Shown piece after piece: positions 22,989 through 36,540 of a DNA stretch of 64,000 bases (position 1 is the stretch's first letter; each line of letters starts with the position of its first letter). Both the position numbers and the translations under genes were made by a program. Location of the stretch: positions 35,504,366-35,568,365 of the forward strand of contig OZ026833.1 of assembly GCA_964023205.1 (NCBI GenBank), written 5' to 3'. The DNA comes from Lutraria lutraria. Lineage: Eukaryota > Mollusca > Bivalvia > Venerida > Mactridae. The notes beneath the pieces are model-generated. The model did no database searches, was not told the DNA's origin, and saw only the letters and a list, made by a program, of their open reading frames with translations.

Positions 22989-23393
22989 AGAAGCGAAACC
23001 TGTCAACAATATGTGTCTTAAGACGTAAATTAAAGCTATACAAGTTCACATGGCTACAGCCACCATCCCTTAGTATTTTATATATCAACGTGTAAACAAA
23101 CACCAGACATCGTGTACAAAATCAGTTGTCAGATAATTTAATGGCAGAATGAACAAAAATCAAGTGGACAAATTTGAAAACAAAAATGCAGTCACTTAAA
23201 CAGCTGCTACGTCATTGGATTGAGACATTATTGATGTACGGTCCATGTCACAGGATCAGCACTTGTGGCTTTGTCTGTCGAGTGATTGCACGCGTTTTTA
23301 ACCACCTGTCGAATACAAATAAAAAAAATAGTGCATGGGGGATGTTGTGTCCTGCAGTATGACGAGGCATTGTAGGCCGACGCACACACCGGG

Positions 23394-23455
23394 GGATCAG
23401 TGGTTAGCAGGTCAGACTATGAAACCGGTGAATGGATTCGAATCATTTTTTATCC
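23394..23455 (+). repeat. tRNA-like sequence in array unit 2
   Basis: The same as the copy at 19088-19149, with its A-box and B-box motifs intact. Confidence 0.5.
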
Positions 23456-23901
23456 GTGGGAAATTACCTAGTAAACAGCGGGGTCCGAATTACGATTTTT
23501 TTTAAAGTCAAGTATCCAACGAACGGAGGACGTTATCAAAAAACTGAGTCGCGATTCCCTGCATTATACATTTATATTTATTTTAAGGCTATTTGAATTA
23601 ATATATATTCCTATATACAGAGTAGTTATCGTTGTCCATTTTTTTAAATTAAGTGCGACATTGGCTTATAGAACACCAACTTAAAATAATATTTGCTTCA
23701 AATCACCTGCAAAGGACATTTTACAATGGGTTACTTTAAGTTTATAACTTTGGTTCAAGTTCTAAAGCTATAAATTTATAAAACTTGAAATGCGTTACAT
23801 AAATTTTTTGTTTACGTTAGTGTATGTAGGCAATTACGATACGCTGGATGATAATTCCGAATGGACTTATATCTAATGAATCATAAATGTTCATTATCTA
23901 G

Positions 23902-24033
23902 GTAAAGAACCATTTGAATATTCACTTGGCTCGGATGAATTGCTTCAATTAGAAGATGATGCCGTAGAACTTGACGAGAATGCACTCGACTGTTTAGATG
24001 ACAAGACCAAACTCAAGATTAAACAAAAACATG
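23902..24033 (+). CDS. Orphan CIDE-N-like half-exon, array copy 2
   Basis: Identical in predicted peptide to the copy at 19593-19724, with the same AG and GT boundaries and phase 1 to 1. Because the peptide is identical, exon choice among copies would not diversify the protein; including several copies in tandem would lengthen it. Confidence 0.5.
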
Positions 24034-25663
24034 GTACTGTTTCATTACAAATTAGATTTGTTTTATGTAAATTTAGTGTAAGTTGAATGAATGTATGAAT
24101 TAAAAGGACATTTTACAATAAGGTATGAAGTTGTTTGTTTTGCCAAAGCAGTGACATCGTAAGTAAGTATGCTCCCTGAATACAACAATGGTTATCAATA
24201 GAAATATAGTTGAATGCAATCATTTATTGGTCAATCGAGGTAAACATATTTTTATAAGATGCACATCATTAGTGTGGAGAAGCAAGTGACATTGTTAAAA
24301 CACCGGCTAATCAAATAATACTATAAAAGGTTGAGCATTTAAATGATCATTTTACCGGTATCAATTGATGTAGTGGCTGGGCATATAACGATTGCATTGT
24401 CCGTCTCCTGGGCCGTCCGTACAAACAAATTGGGTTTAGGTGACTCTAGGGTTAGGGTTAGGACTCTTTGTTCAACCGGAGTCACTTAAAGAAATGTCCA
24501 TAAGTGGATTTATGTGGCTAAAATCGGGTTTATGTGGCTAAATTTTAACAAATTTTAACATGGGAAAGCCGCTTAAGTATCCTATCGTTAGTATGTCCGT
24601 CCGTCTATCCATCCGTGCCAAGTTAAGAATCTTTAATCGTTTCGTCTATCGCTTTCATGCTTATATAGTTGTTGCCTTGGACCGTTCACAATGCGTCCAT
24701 GTCACCCAACCTTGAGTTTACAATGTCAGGATTTGAACTCGTAATGTTATATGAATGGCCAATCTCTATCTTAACTAGATATTGACATTTCGTCTAACAC
24801 AAGCACCGCTAACTAAAATGTTTTACGTGTGCGGTCATTACCTTGGACCGTTCCAAGTACACCCATATTATTTAAAATAAATAAACTTTTTTATAATTTA
24901 TGTCATTATCTTTTAGTTTAGAAGTGTTTTTATACATTTAAGTTTCCAGATTACGGTATGACTAAAATATGCAATATATGTTTTATTGCAAAATGGGCAA
25001 ACGGGTAAAATGGAGATTTCCATCAGCGAAATTGAGATTTACTTAGGCGAAATTGGGATAGTTCGTAGACAATGGATATTTCTTTCTGGAACATGCGCTT
25101 TTTAATTCAATTTTTACATCGCACACTACCGTGATAACAAATGAGTACATTGGTCGAGAAAAAAATATGAAAGGAATAAAGATACTCGTGAGATCGTTAC
25201 TGTAGCAACCTCATATAGGGGCACCCGGAACACGTTAAAAAGCAGATAAATGCTGATCTTGACCATTTTCTAAATTGTGTAATTTAATCGTCTAAATAGC
25301 GGGAGACGTTATTGAAAATACATGATTCACCAAGACAATTCTCATGCACATACCGCTGCCATGACTTTGCTTGAAATACATTTACTGATATTCTTACGTC
25401 ATAACTCCGCTGTGACTTAATTGTTCCAAAATCAAGACGGCCACCAAATGAAAACAAAAAATAATATCATTCGCATTATGAAAATTCCATATAAGTGTGT
25501 AAATTTGTCTCGTTGTATTTTTAATTGATAACAACTGATGATGCATAAAAGAGCATTCATATATAAATGTTTTCATTATTTAAGGATTTGAAAACCTAAT
25601 GGAAAATCTAAATTAAGAATAATTAGGTTTGCGTCTGACTTTTTCCTGATAAACTGTATTGAC

Positions 25664-25736
25664 AGCCAGTGGTTTAGTGGTAAGATGTTTGCTTAGGAAG
25701 TGAGATGCCCTGGGTTCAAACTCCGGTCGGAGCACT
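25664..25736 (+). repeat. tRNA-Pro-like sequence in array unit 2
   Basis: The same sequence as 21355-21427. Confidence 0.5.
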
Positions 25737-26624
25737 CAAATTTGTTAAGATTTCTTTCTTGATATTAACAGTTTTCCACATGTACCAGATTCCATCTGTT
25801 ATAGCCGGTGAAAGTGTTATATAGTTTTATATTATCAACTTGTTTATATATCTTTGAGGATGTTTTATGATTTAAGTATTTCATGGTGCACCACACAGGG
25901 GCGCTGGTTATAGTTATTTGAACAAATGTGAAATATTCTTCTTTGAAAACGGGAGTGAGTTTTATGCACATGCGTTTATTTTAGAGGAGAAACATTGGTA
26001 AAGTTATGATCACTTGTTGCTAAAAGTCACTTTGTTAAATGTGTGGGTCCAAAATGTAAATAAAAACATAAATTATTTGTACAAACAAATATTTCATATT
26101 CACTTTTCTTTCTAAATATGCCATGTTTTTTTTCACATTTGGCAAAACGAAGAGGGGCGTGGCACTGAACAAAACAACTTAAAAATGGGACAGCGAACTT
26201 TGCTAATGTTTAAAAAAATGAATGTCTTACAGTTTCTTAAAGATAATAAAAGTAATGAAAAGCTGTTTCCTGGAGGTGCAGTCCGAAACCATAAAAACAA
26301 AATTGATAAAAACAATAACAAAATACCGCATTTCACTTCAGTTGTATTCTTGTCATGCAATGCATTTTAGCACAAAATCTAATCAAATGCAGTGAAATAT
26401 GTTATTTCTGTTTGTAAAAGCATGATTTGCAATTACGCAGACAACATTAAACATAATGAAATTGATATACTAATTTAACTCTAATTGTGCAAATGCATTT
26501 AAAACAATATATTAGATATATTCATGCTCTTAGAGTGTGTGGAGGGTACATACGTAATTGAATTAAAGGGGGGGGGGGGGTAACTGGCTTTATTTTGTCA
26601 CCTAATAGTTTCCAACCCCAATCC

Positions 26625-27298
26625 AACGGAATAACGATTCATTCCAATGCAAGCTTTGAGTTCCACGACGAAGTCCATGATTGTCAAAACAATGATGATG
26701 TTACACTGGACAATTCATATTTTAAAACATCCGGTGATCAATCCTTATATCTGTCATAACACAGTCATGTGGATCTATTGACAGCTGTTCACCTTTAACT
26801 TTACCTGAAGAAGACTCAGTCAATGTGACTGCATTTTTCGCTATCTTAAACGTGTAGTCACCCATTGACTGTCCAAATGTGTCAACAATACTTTTTGTCC
26901 CAATGTCCATTGCACGTACTGATGGATCTGATACTACGCCAGTTTAAATATTACGAAGACCGCCTGGTAATTCAGATTCAAGACATGGATTGTGGTCAAT
27001 AAGAAATTCAATTAACCCAATAGTGTCTTTCTCACCTCTTGAAAATTCTTGATTTTCCAACTTCTTTGTGTTGTTCATTAGTTCCAATCGAGTGTTAGTG
27101 TACGTTTGCATTGCAAAATTCACCTTCGTTGTAGCTGACATTGACACCAACCAAAGACTCCTCGTCAACCGCCAGATGTTTTCAAGGATGTCATCAATAC
27201 ATGATCTATCGTTAGATCTGTCAATAAACCTCCCCACTATCTATCACTTATGATGGCCCTCCATAAAAGTCTTGTGAACTTCATGACATTTACGAGGC
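26625..27298 (-). pseudogene. 3' fragment of the broken uncharacterised-family gene, array copy 2
   Basis: It carries the same lesions as copy 1 (TAA at 26944-26946, TAG near 27237, frameshift near 27168-27174), so the gene was already dead before the tandem duplication. Confidence 0.55.
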
Positions 27299-27703
27299 AG
27301 AAGCGAAACCTGTCAACAATATGTGTCTTAAGACGTAAATTAAAGCTATACAAGTTCACATGGCTACAGCCACCATCCCTTAGTATTTTATATATCAACG
27401 TGTAAACAAACACCAGACATCGTGTACAAAATCAGTTGTCAGATAATTTAATGGCAGAATGAACAAAAATCAAGTGGACAAATTTGAAAACAAAAATGCA
27501 GTCACTTAAACAGCTGCTACGTCATTGGATTGAGACATTATTGATGTACGGTCCATGTCACAGGATCAGCACTTGTGGCTTTGTCTGTCGAGTGATTGCA
27601 CGCGTTTTTAACCACCTGTCGAATACAAATAAAAAAAATAGTGCATGGGGGATGTTGTGTCCTGCAGTATGACGAGGCATTGTAGGCCGACGCACACACC
27701 GGG

Positions 27704-27765
27704 GGATCAGTGGTTAGCAGGTCAGACTATGAAACCGGTGAATGGATTCGAATCATTTTTTATCC
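27704..27765 (+). repeat. tRNA-like sequence in array unit 3
   Basis: The same as the copy at 23394-23455. Confidence 0.5.
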
Positions 27766-28209
27766 GTGGGAAATTACCTAGTAAACAGCGGGGTCCGAAT
27801 TACGATTTTTTTTAAAGTCAAGTATCCAACGAACGGAGGACGTTATCAAAAAACTGAGTCGCGATTCCCTGCATTATACATTTATATTTATTTTAAGGCT
27901 ATTTGAATTAATATATTCCTATATACAGAGTAGTTATCGTTGTCCATTTTTTTAAATTAAGTGCGACATTGGCTTATAGAACACCAACTTAAAATAATAT
28001 TTGCTTCAAATCACCTGCAAAGGACATTTTACAATGGGTTACTTTAAGTTTATAACTTTGGTTCAAGTTCTAAAGCTATAAATTTATAAAACTTGAAATG
28101 CGTTACATAAATTTTTTGTTTACGTTAGTGTATGTAGGCAATTACGATACGCTGGATGATAATTCCGAATGGACTTATATCTAATGAATCATAAATGTTC
28201 ATTATCTAG

Positions 28210-28341
28210 GTAAAGAACCATTTGAATATTCACTTGGCTCGGATGAATTGCTTCAATTAGAAGATGATGCCGTAGAACTTGACGAGAATGCACTCGACTG
28301 TTTAGATGACAAGACCAAACTCAAGATTAAACAAAAACATG
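28210..28341 (+). CDS. Orphan CIDE-N-like half-exon, array copy 3
   Basis: The same predicted peptide, length and phase as the copies at 19593 and 23902. It is the last such exon before the minus-strand pseudogene and the repeats that separate it from the IRG exons. Confidence 0.5.
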
Positions 28342-29972
28342 GTACTGTTTCATTACAAATTAGATTTGTTTTATGTAAATTTAGTGTAAGTTGAATGAAT
28401 GTATGAATTAAAAGGACATTTTACAATAAGGTATGAAGTTGTTTGTTTTGCCAAAGCAGTGACATCGTAAGTAAGTATGCTCCCTGAATACAACAATGGT
28501 TATCAATAGAAATATAGTTGAATGCAATCATTTATTGGTCAATCGAGGTAAACATATTTTTATAAGATGCACATCATTAGTGTGGAGAAGCAAGTGACAT
28601 TGTTAAAACACCGGCTAATCAAATAATACTATAAAAGGTTGAGCATTTAAATGATCATTTTACCGGTATCAATTGATGTAGTGGCTGGGCATATAACGAT
28701 TGCATTGTCCGTCTCCTGGGCCGTCCGTACAAACAAATTGGGTTTAGGTGACTCTAGGGTTAGGGTTAGGACTCTTTGTTCAACCGGAGTCACTTAAAGA
28801 AATGTCCATAAGTGGATTTATGTGGCTAAAATCGGGTTTATGTGGCTAAATTTTAACAAATTTTAACATGGGAAAGCCGCTTAAGTATCCTATCGTTAGT
28901 ATGTCCGTCCGTCTATCCATCCGTGCCAAGTTAAGAATCTTTAATCGTTTCGTCTATCGCTTTCATGCTTATATAGTTGTTGCCTTGGACCGTTCACAAT
29001 GCGTCCATGTCACCCAACCTTGAGTTTACAATGTCAGGATTTGAACTCGTAATGTTATATAAATGGCCAATCTCTATCTTAACTAGATATTGACATTTCG
29101 TCTAACACAAGCACCGCTAACTAAAATGTTTTACGTGTGCGGTCATTACCTTGGACCGTTCCAAGTACACCCATATTATTTAAAATAAATAAACTTTTTT
29201 ATAATTTATGTCATTATCTTTTAGTTTAGAAGTTTTTTTATACATTTAAGTTTCCAGATTACGGTATGACTAAAATATGCAATATATGTTTTATTGCAAA
29301 ATGGGCAAACGGGTAAAATGGAGATTTCCATCAGCGAAATTGAGATTTACTTAGGCGAAATTGGGATAGTTCGTAGACAATGGATATTTCTTTCTGGAAC
29401 ATGCGCTTTTTAATTCAATTTTTACATCGCAACACTACCGTGATAACAAATGAGTACATTGGTCGAGAAAAAAATATGAAAGGAATAAAGATACTCGTGA
29501 GATCGTTACTGTAGCAACCTCATATAGGGGCACCCGGAACACGTTAAAAAGCAGATAAATGCTGATCTTGACCATTTTCTAAATTGTGTAATTTAATCGT
29601 CTAAATAGCGGGAGACGTTATTGAAAATACATGATTCACCAAGACAATTCTCATGCACATACCGCTGCCATGACTTTGCTTGAAATACATTTACTGATAT
29701 TCTTACGTCATAACTCCGCTGTGACTTAATTGTTCCAAAATCAAGACGGCCACCAAATGAAAACAAAAAATAATATCATTCGCATTATGAAAATTCCATA
29801 TAAGTGTGTAAATTTGTCTCCTTGTATTTTTAATTGATAACAACTGATGATGCATAAAAGAGCATTCATATATAAATGTTTTCATTATTTAAGGATTTGA
29901 AAACCTAATGGAAAATCTAAATTAAGAATAATTAGGTTTGCGTCTGACTTTTTCCTGATAAACTGTATTGAC

Positions 29973-30045
29973 AGCCAGTGGTTTAGTGGTAAGATGTTTG
30001 CTTAGGAAGTGAGATGCCCTGGGTTCAAACTCCGGTCGGAGCACT
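29973..30045 (+). repeat. tRNA-Pro-like sequence in array unit 3
   Basis: The same sequence as 21355-21427. Confidence 0.5.
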
Positions 30046-30939
30046 CAAATTTGTTAAGATTTCTTTCTTGATATTAACAGTTTTCCACATGTACCAGATT
30101 CCATCTGTTATAGCCGGTGAAAGTGTTATATAGTTTTATATTATCAACTTGTTTATATATCTTTGAGGATGTTTTATGATTTAAGTATTTCATGGTGCAC
30201 CACACAGGGGCGCTGGTTATAGTTATTTGAACAAATGTGAAATATTCTTCTTTGAAAACGGGAGTGAGTTTTATGCACATGCGTTTATTTTAGAGGAGAA
30301 ACATTGGTAAAGTTATGATCACTTGTTGCTAAAAGTCACTTTGTTAAATGTGTGGGTCCAAAATGTAAATAAAAACATAAATTATTTGTACAAACAAATA
30401 TTTCATATTCACTTTTCTTTCTAAATATGCCATGTTTTTTTTCACATTTGGCAAAACGAAGAGGGGCGTGGCACTGAACAAAACAACTTAAAAATGGGAC
30501 AGCGAACTTTGCTAATGTTTAAAAAAATGAATGTCTTACAGTTTCTTAAAGATAATAAAAGTAATGAAAAGCTGTTTCCTGGAGGTGCAGTCCGAAACCA
30601 TAAAAACAAAATTGATAAAAACAATAACAAAATACCGCATTTCACTTCAGTTGTATTCTTGTCATGCAATGCATTTTAGCACAAAATCTAATCAAATGCA
30701 GTGAAATATGTTATTTCTGTTTGTAAAAGCATGATTTGCAATTACGCAGACAACATTAAACATAATGAAATTGATATACTAATTTAACTCTAATTGTGCA
30801 AATGCATTTAAAACAATATATTAGATATATTCATGCTCTTAGAGTGTGTGGAGGGTACATACGTAATTGAATTAAAGGGGGGGGGGGTAACTGGCTTTAT
30901 TTTGTCACCTAATAGTTTCCAACCCCAATCCAACGGAAT

Positions 30940-33900
30940 AACGATTCATTCCAATGCAAGCTTTGAGTTCCACGACGAAGTCCATGATTGTCAAAACAAT
31001 GATGATGTTACACTGGACAATTCATATTTTAAAACATCCGGTGATCAATCCTTATATCTGTCATAACACAGTCATGTGGATCTATTGACAGCTGTTCACC
31101 TTTAACTTTACCTGAAGAAGACTCAGTCAATGTGACTGCATTTTTCGCTATCTTAAACGTGTAGTCACCCATTGACTGTCCAAATGTGTCAACAATACTT
31201 TTTGTCCCAATGTCCATTGCACGTACTGATGGATCTGATACTACGCCAGTTTAAATATTACGAAGACCGCCTGGTAATTCAGATTCAAGACATGGATTGT
31301 GGTCAATAAGAAATTCAATTAACCCAATAGTGTCTTTCTCACCTCTTGAAAATTCTTGATTTTCCAACTTCTTTGTGTTGTTCATTAGTTCCAATCGAGT
31401 GTTAGTGTACGTTTGCATTGCAAAATTCACCTTCGTTGTAGCTGACATTGACACCAACCAAAGACTCCTCGTCAACCGCCAGATGTTTTCAAGGATGTCA
31501 TCAATACATGATCTATCGTTAGATCTGTCAATAAACCTCCCCACTATCTATCACTTATGATGGCCCTCCATAAAAGTCTTGTGAACTTCATGACATTTAC
31601 GAGGCAACTCTCTCGTGCTATGTAATTAAGCATAAGCCGATATGTGACCTGATGCAGCATAGAATCCTGTAAAGAAGACAGATGTACCGACCAATTTCCT
31701 GATCTTTCTGCACGAATAAAGTTCTGCAGGATGGTAATTATGTCCATTGTACTGTACCCATAAATGTCTTGTTCGATTATTCGTACGTGTACGATGATTT
31801 GAATCTTGTAACTTATCGTAGATGCATAGGGTCTTTGATCATTTGTAATGTGTTTAATCGTTTTGCTTTCAAGTCTTCAAATAGTTTACCTTTTTCTTCT
31901 GCAATATCGTTTACCGTATATTCAGGTATAATTCTTTCACATTTATTCCCATTAACATGTTCTTCTGCGAGGCATATGTTAGTGCTTTCCATATCAAGGA
32001 TTTCTTGCAGACTACTGCCACTTTTATTCAGTTATGTATCATCTGCGGTTTCAAACATAGGTTTTTCACTTTGTTCAACTTCCATTTAATCGCAATCAGA
32101 CTCGTTGCTTGCAATTCTTTTGTTATGATCTTCATTTTACTCTTGTTAATTTGACAATACGGGATGCTCTATCCCAATGTGTTCTTTCATTTGGAGAGCA
32201 TATAATGCAGTATGAACAAGTTAATGGCCGCGAACAGTCCTTGGCACCGCTTTAACTGTCATCATGTGGGCGATCACATTCGGAGTCCCGAGCCTATCAT
32301 CAAATTCCCTATTGTCCCTAAAAAGCTCATATGTGTGTGAAAGGCACAAAGTCGTAAGACAATGTCTTTCATAGCATTTTGTTCACACTTAGCAATGTAC
32401 ATAGCTTTAGCCGGTCGAATGTTAAAACACTGTTTTGTTCTTAGTAATGTAACAAACAAAACTCACGGTAGTAAATATACAATTTAAATCATTAGGATTT
32501 AAATCAATCATTCGTAGGAATGATACAGCTGACACACCGGGATAAGGTGCTTCCATAGGGCGATCGTTTAATAGGCAATAGTTTAAGAATGAAGTCACGT
32601 TGTTAAGATGACATCATGCTGCTGATAAAGCATCTTGAAAATTACCGACTCCTGTTCCTTAAGAGTGAAAAGTCGAACATTAATCCTAACAAGATCTGCA
32701 CAACTTCTTCCATCGGTATGTCTCCCTTAGGTTTTTGTTTACTGACTTTAAACCCAGGTGTAATATGAGCTATTGTAACCATACCATGGAATGTACCATT
32801 GCCATTCAACGTTCCAATATCATGGGTATAAACTGTAGGAATTTTCCCGGGAAGTAGCAAGGGAGTGTACAGTTAATCGTTTTAGCACATTTCATATATT
32901 ACCTCTGAACCTTGTAACAGGACGAACAAGATCCCAACTTATGAAGTGTATCTACCAAAAAATGAGACCCAAATTGAAGATGCAGTTGAACTATAAGTCC
33001 AATTTGCAAGGGTGCTATAATACCTCGTGTTCTAGCCGTCTACATTATAGCCTTTGCTATTGAATAATATTCTAAGCAATATCTTTAGCCTGTCTGGTAC
33101 ATATTTTGAAGTTTGGACAGTAGAGCCAATTACATCTATATGAAGGATACATTAGTTTTTGTAAATAAATTAATGCTAGTCTTAATGAATTTGCCACAGT
33201 TTTGATAATGCGCAACTTTTCTCTTTCCTCACCTTCAGATTTAGCAAATGATATATATAATGTATTATAGAAGCGATTGTTTCTTTCAGTGACATTTTGT
33301 CAACTTTTCCATTAAGGGAACTAAAAGTTAGAACATCACCAATATAATTCAAGAGTTTTCGTTTCATGTGTTTCACTTAATATACAATATCATAATCACA
33401 TTTTGAGCCATAACTACATCACAGACTGTTAAAGTTTTCCCTGTAGCATGGTCCTCAACATATGATATAGCAAATTCAAATGCATCTTTCGCTTTTCCGG
33501 GCTTTCATGGACTTTGTAAAGTACTAATGGAACTGTACTGTCTAGGTAAATTCTTGTATGTTCTGAAGTCGAGCTTCAGCAGCAAAAAGATCAATAGCAC
33601 CTGACATTTGAACATGCGTTATTATCATTGTCTGCGTAAGATTTAATGTTTCTGCTAAGCTTGTAGTCTCTTCTACACTGTGTATGAATATAATGTCCAT
33701 GTTCTATTTTAATATCATTCCCAGTTGAACAACTGGTTGATCCAAAAGAGCTTTGCATTTTTGTGATCTCTTTGACAGCATGGACGCATGAAACGTTTGT
33801 GCTAAGCATGTGAACCGAATAAATTCCGTTTGCGACACTGACAAAAACGAGAACGAAGATTTGATAACTTCATGCAAAAATAACACCTGTCCTGTATAAA

Positions 33901-33970
33901 TGAAGTCCATCACTATGTTTCCTAAATAAAGTACGAGATTATCGTATACATATAGTTTTAAGGACATATC
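30940..33970 (-). pseudogene. Multiply broken gene of an uncharacterised metazoan protein family
   Basis: Minus-strand pieces in family order are: HGHYIHTQCRRDY (about 33.65 kb); a helical segment at 33182-33376 (KLLNYIGDVLTFSSLNGKV); TVYTHDIGTLNGNGTFHG, then MVTIAHITPGFKVS (32.8 kb); HMSFLGTIGNLMIGSGL (32.3 kb); FIRAERSGNWSVHLSSLQDS (31.7 kb); then the segments shared with the array copies (31.5-31.0 kb). Blocks such as 'GTFHGMG', 'MSFLG.IG.LM.GSGL' and 'ERSGNW.LHL' recall a big uncharacterised family in invertebrate and fish genomes. Frameshifts and stops separate every block, including TAG at 31544-31546 and TAA at 31251-31253, so it makes no full protein. Such genes are often multicopy and may be transposon-borne; that is inference. 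Confidence 0.6.
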
Positions 33971-33999
33971 CGATAGTTGCTATTGCGCATCTTATTGCG

Positions 34000-35690
34000 C
34001 ATCCGTGACAGTAATCATACTATCAAAAATATAGGCAAAATGAAAACGTATAGAGAGAATTTTAAAACGGTTTCAAATTTCGTAGTTACCTAAACTATAC
34101 CTTGACGCCAAATCCGTTAAATTAGTTGGCTTAGTGTGATTGCTTATCATACCGATAACAAATATTTGATAACGAAGATTTGATAACGGAGATTACAATA
34201 CACCCCTTTTATGATGGTTGCAATTGTTTATTCGAAGTTCAAGATCTCTCAGAAATGTCTGACTACTTGTGATGGAATCTAGCAACCAGGAATGGAAAGT
34301 AATGTGAAATGCATGCCGTTCTTTTTATATCACACGGATACGAAGATTTTGTAATTTTGGTTTTCTGCATGTTATTTATGATGCTATTTTTTCTATATGT
34401 GTCATCATTTTCGCTTTAATAATGGATTGCTTTTATTCGGCACTTGACTAAGGAATATAAAACTTCCCAAATTCACGCATAAATATTTTCTTTTCTATCT
34501 TTTCTTTGCGAGTTAATTTGGATAACGAAGATTTTAAGAAAATTAAAAAATCCGGCGACATGCTCTTGAGGCGTCATAGTTTTTTGCGTATTCAGACTAT
34601 ATGTCGTTCATGCATCAAGCTACATCGACGAGGCGAACATGTAAAAGTATACAAATAAGCTGGGTTTCTCGTTTCTTACGAGAAACGTCTTCTTTTAAAT
34701 CAAATATGGCAGCCGGCGACAATAACGAATATTTTATTTTTGGTGCTTATTTCTTACTCAATTTTGATTTCACTGAGCTAGGTAGGCTTTTGCATTTTTA
34801 CTCAGCTAGGAAGTGACAGTCCACGATATTAAAACGGAAGAAAGCTTCATTTCGTCATTGGTCTGAGAGTTCATGTTAAAAAATCCGGAATTGATCGACT
34901 CATTGAAATACAGTGCAACGTATTGTTTTTGAAATAATTATTATCATTTATATATCGTATATTTGATCGCATATTTGATAATGAGTATCATATATTGATT
35001 GCCTGTATTTGATTTTGTTAAGAGCCTCATACCATTGTGTTATATCAAGTTCCTCATGTTTAATGTACACGTAAAGTGAGAGAATAAAAGGATTTTGACT
35101 TGACTTTGAGGAAACTGTTTAAGAAACAATACCAACTACATATATAAGTGCTTGAATTTTTGTTCACTTCTATTTAGATTTTGATCGGCCGTGCATACCT
35201 AGGATCACGTCATTGTAATGCCATGTTAAGATATGACTTATAAGTAAACCTTTCGATTTTCACACAATAGACGTGTCGAATAGGCGGTCGAACTGTATTT
35301 TTGGTAACATTGCCTGTTTGTACACATATACTAAGCTATCATTATTCTTTATCAACGTATAGTTTTTTTTTGTAATTGAATAAATTGATCTTACATCGGA
35401 AATGAGCAAATCTATATGCCTTTATGTTAACTGGGCCGTAATGAATAAACGGTCGCTGGGCGGTCCGATTTCCCGGCAATCTCTAACCAATCTCGATGTC
35501 TAAAAAGTAATCCGGCTTCACAATGACAGACGCGTGCTTTCAAAATAATGACAACACCTATAAAAGAAACTACAATAGATTGTTTCGTTTATTTTAAAAG
35601 AATCGCATACTTAAACTATATAATAGGAAACTGACATCAGAGTCTCGTAGTCTTCGATATGTTCTCCACGTTTTGAATTTTTTACTTCGG
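34000..35690. other. AT-rich intergenic stretch, no gene supported
   Basis: Recurrent TTTGATAACGAAGATTT phrases occur at about 33.85, 34.16 and 34.52 kb. A plus-strand ATG at 34707 (MAAGDNNEYF) follows an ATGGCAGCC context and reaches a possible GTAGGC donor at 34781, but there is no supporting homology. Nothing else was recognised. Confidence 0.4.
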
Positions 35691-35699
35691 TTTTATTCC

Positions 35700-35930
35700 G
35701 CTAAGTTTGGTTTAGATGTGCAAAGTTGAATAACCCCTAATAGCATAGCTTATAACGGAGCAAACTGAAACGTTCTGTTAAGACGATACGACATATTTCA
35801 TTATGATATCTTAAACATAATAATGAAATATACACAAAAGAATACTATTGATCTGTGTGGTTGACATTGAGACGTTGACAGAGGTATATGTGTATTGGAA
35901 AGGAACGACAACTCTTGGTTATGATTGATT
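35700..35930 (-). repeat. Dispersed repeat, inverse copy of 4030-4280
   Basis: The reverse complement reads CCTCTGTCAACGTCTCAATG and TTTGCTCCGTTATAAGCTAT, as in the copy at 4.1 kb. Confidence 0.65.
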
Positions 35931-35999
35931 AATAAATAGTCTTACGGAAACGAAAAATATAAAAAATAATAGAAATAAAAAGAATATGCAGTCGTGTGT

Positions 36000-36540
36000 C
36001 TAACTATGACCCCCGCCATTCGAAGAATGCAGGTCAAGTTAGATAGTTGGTAAATCAAAACATTTTCACAGGCGTTATTGCCCCATATTTACTTAAATAT
36101 TAGCTTAATTAATGGTGGTTTTCATGAATCTAATAAATTCAGATCAAGTTCGATATCCGGTAAAAGCAGAACATTTTTACAGGAGTTATGTCCCTTTTTG
36201 TCTTAAATCTTAACTTAACGGTAATTTCCGATCAATAACTCAAGAAATATTTCATGGATTGGTTTAATATTTTACATGGAGGTGTGTGATAATGAAATAC
36301 ATGTCAAGTTCGATATCCGGTCAGATCAAAACATTTTCACAGGAGTTTTGACTTAATCTTAGCCTATACTGTAGGTTTCCGATCAATAACTCAAGAAATA
36401 GTTCATGGATTGATTTCATATTTTACACCAAGGTGTATAATAATAAAATACAGGTCAAGTTTGATTTCCGTTTAAATGCAAATATTTTCACAGGAGAAAT
36501 GGCCCCTTTTTGACTAAGCTCTCAGCGGGGCATATAGTGA
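36000..36540. repeat. Tandem repeat, units of about 150 bp (CACAGGAGTTATGGCCCC type)
   Basis: About four units share CAGGTCAAGTT.GAT.TCCGG, ACATTTTCACAGGAG and TTTCCGATCAATAACTCAAG. It is another bivalve-style low-copy tandem repeat, non-coding. Confidence 0.75.

Larger units (their letters stand above)
22989..27298. repeat. Tandem array unit 2 (4310 bp)
   Basis: A direct repeat of unit 1 with the same contents. The junction with unit 1 reads TTTACGAGGC then AGAAGCGAAACC. Unit 2 shares more substitutions with unit 3 than with unit 1 (for example GGGGGATCAG instead of GAGGGATCAG, and GTAAGTAAGTATGC instead of TTAAGAAATTATGC). Confidence 0.95.
27299..31605. repeat. Tandem array unit 3 (4307 bp)
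   Basis: The third direct repeat. Its right edge, TTTACGAGGC, continues without a break into the 5' part of the minus-strand broken gene, so this unit holds the ancestral right-hand junction. The G tract is shorter (11 G). Confidence 0.95.
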
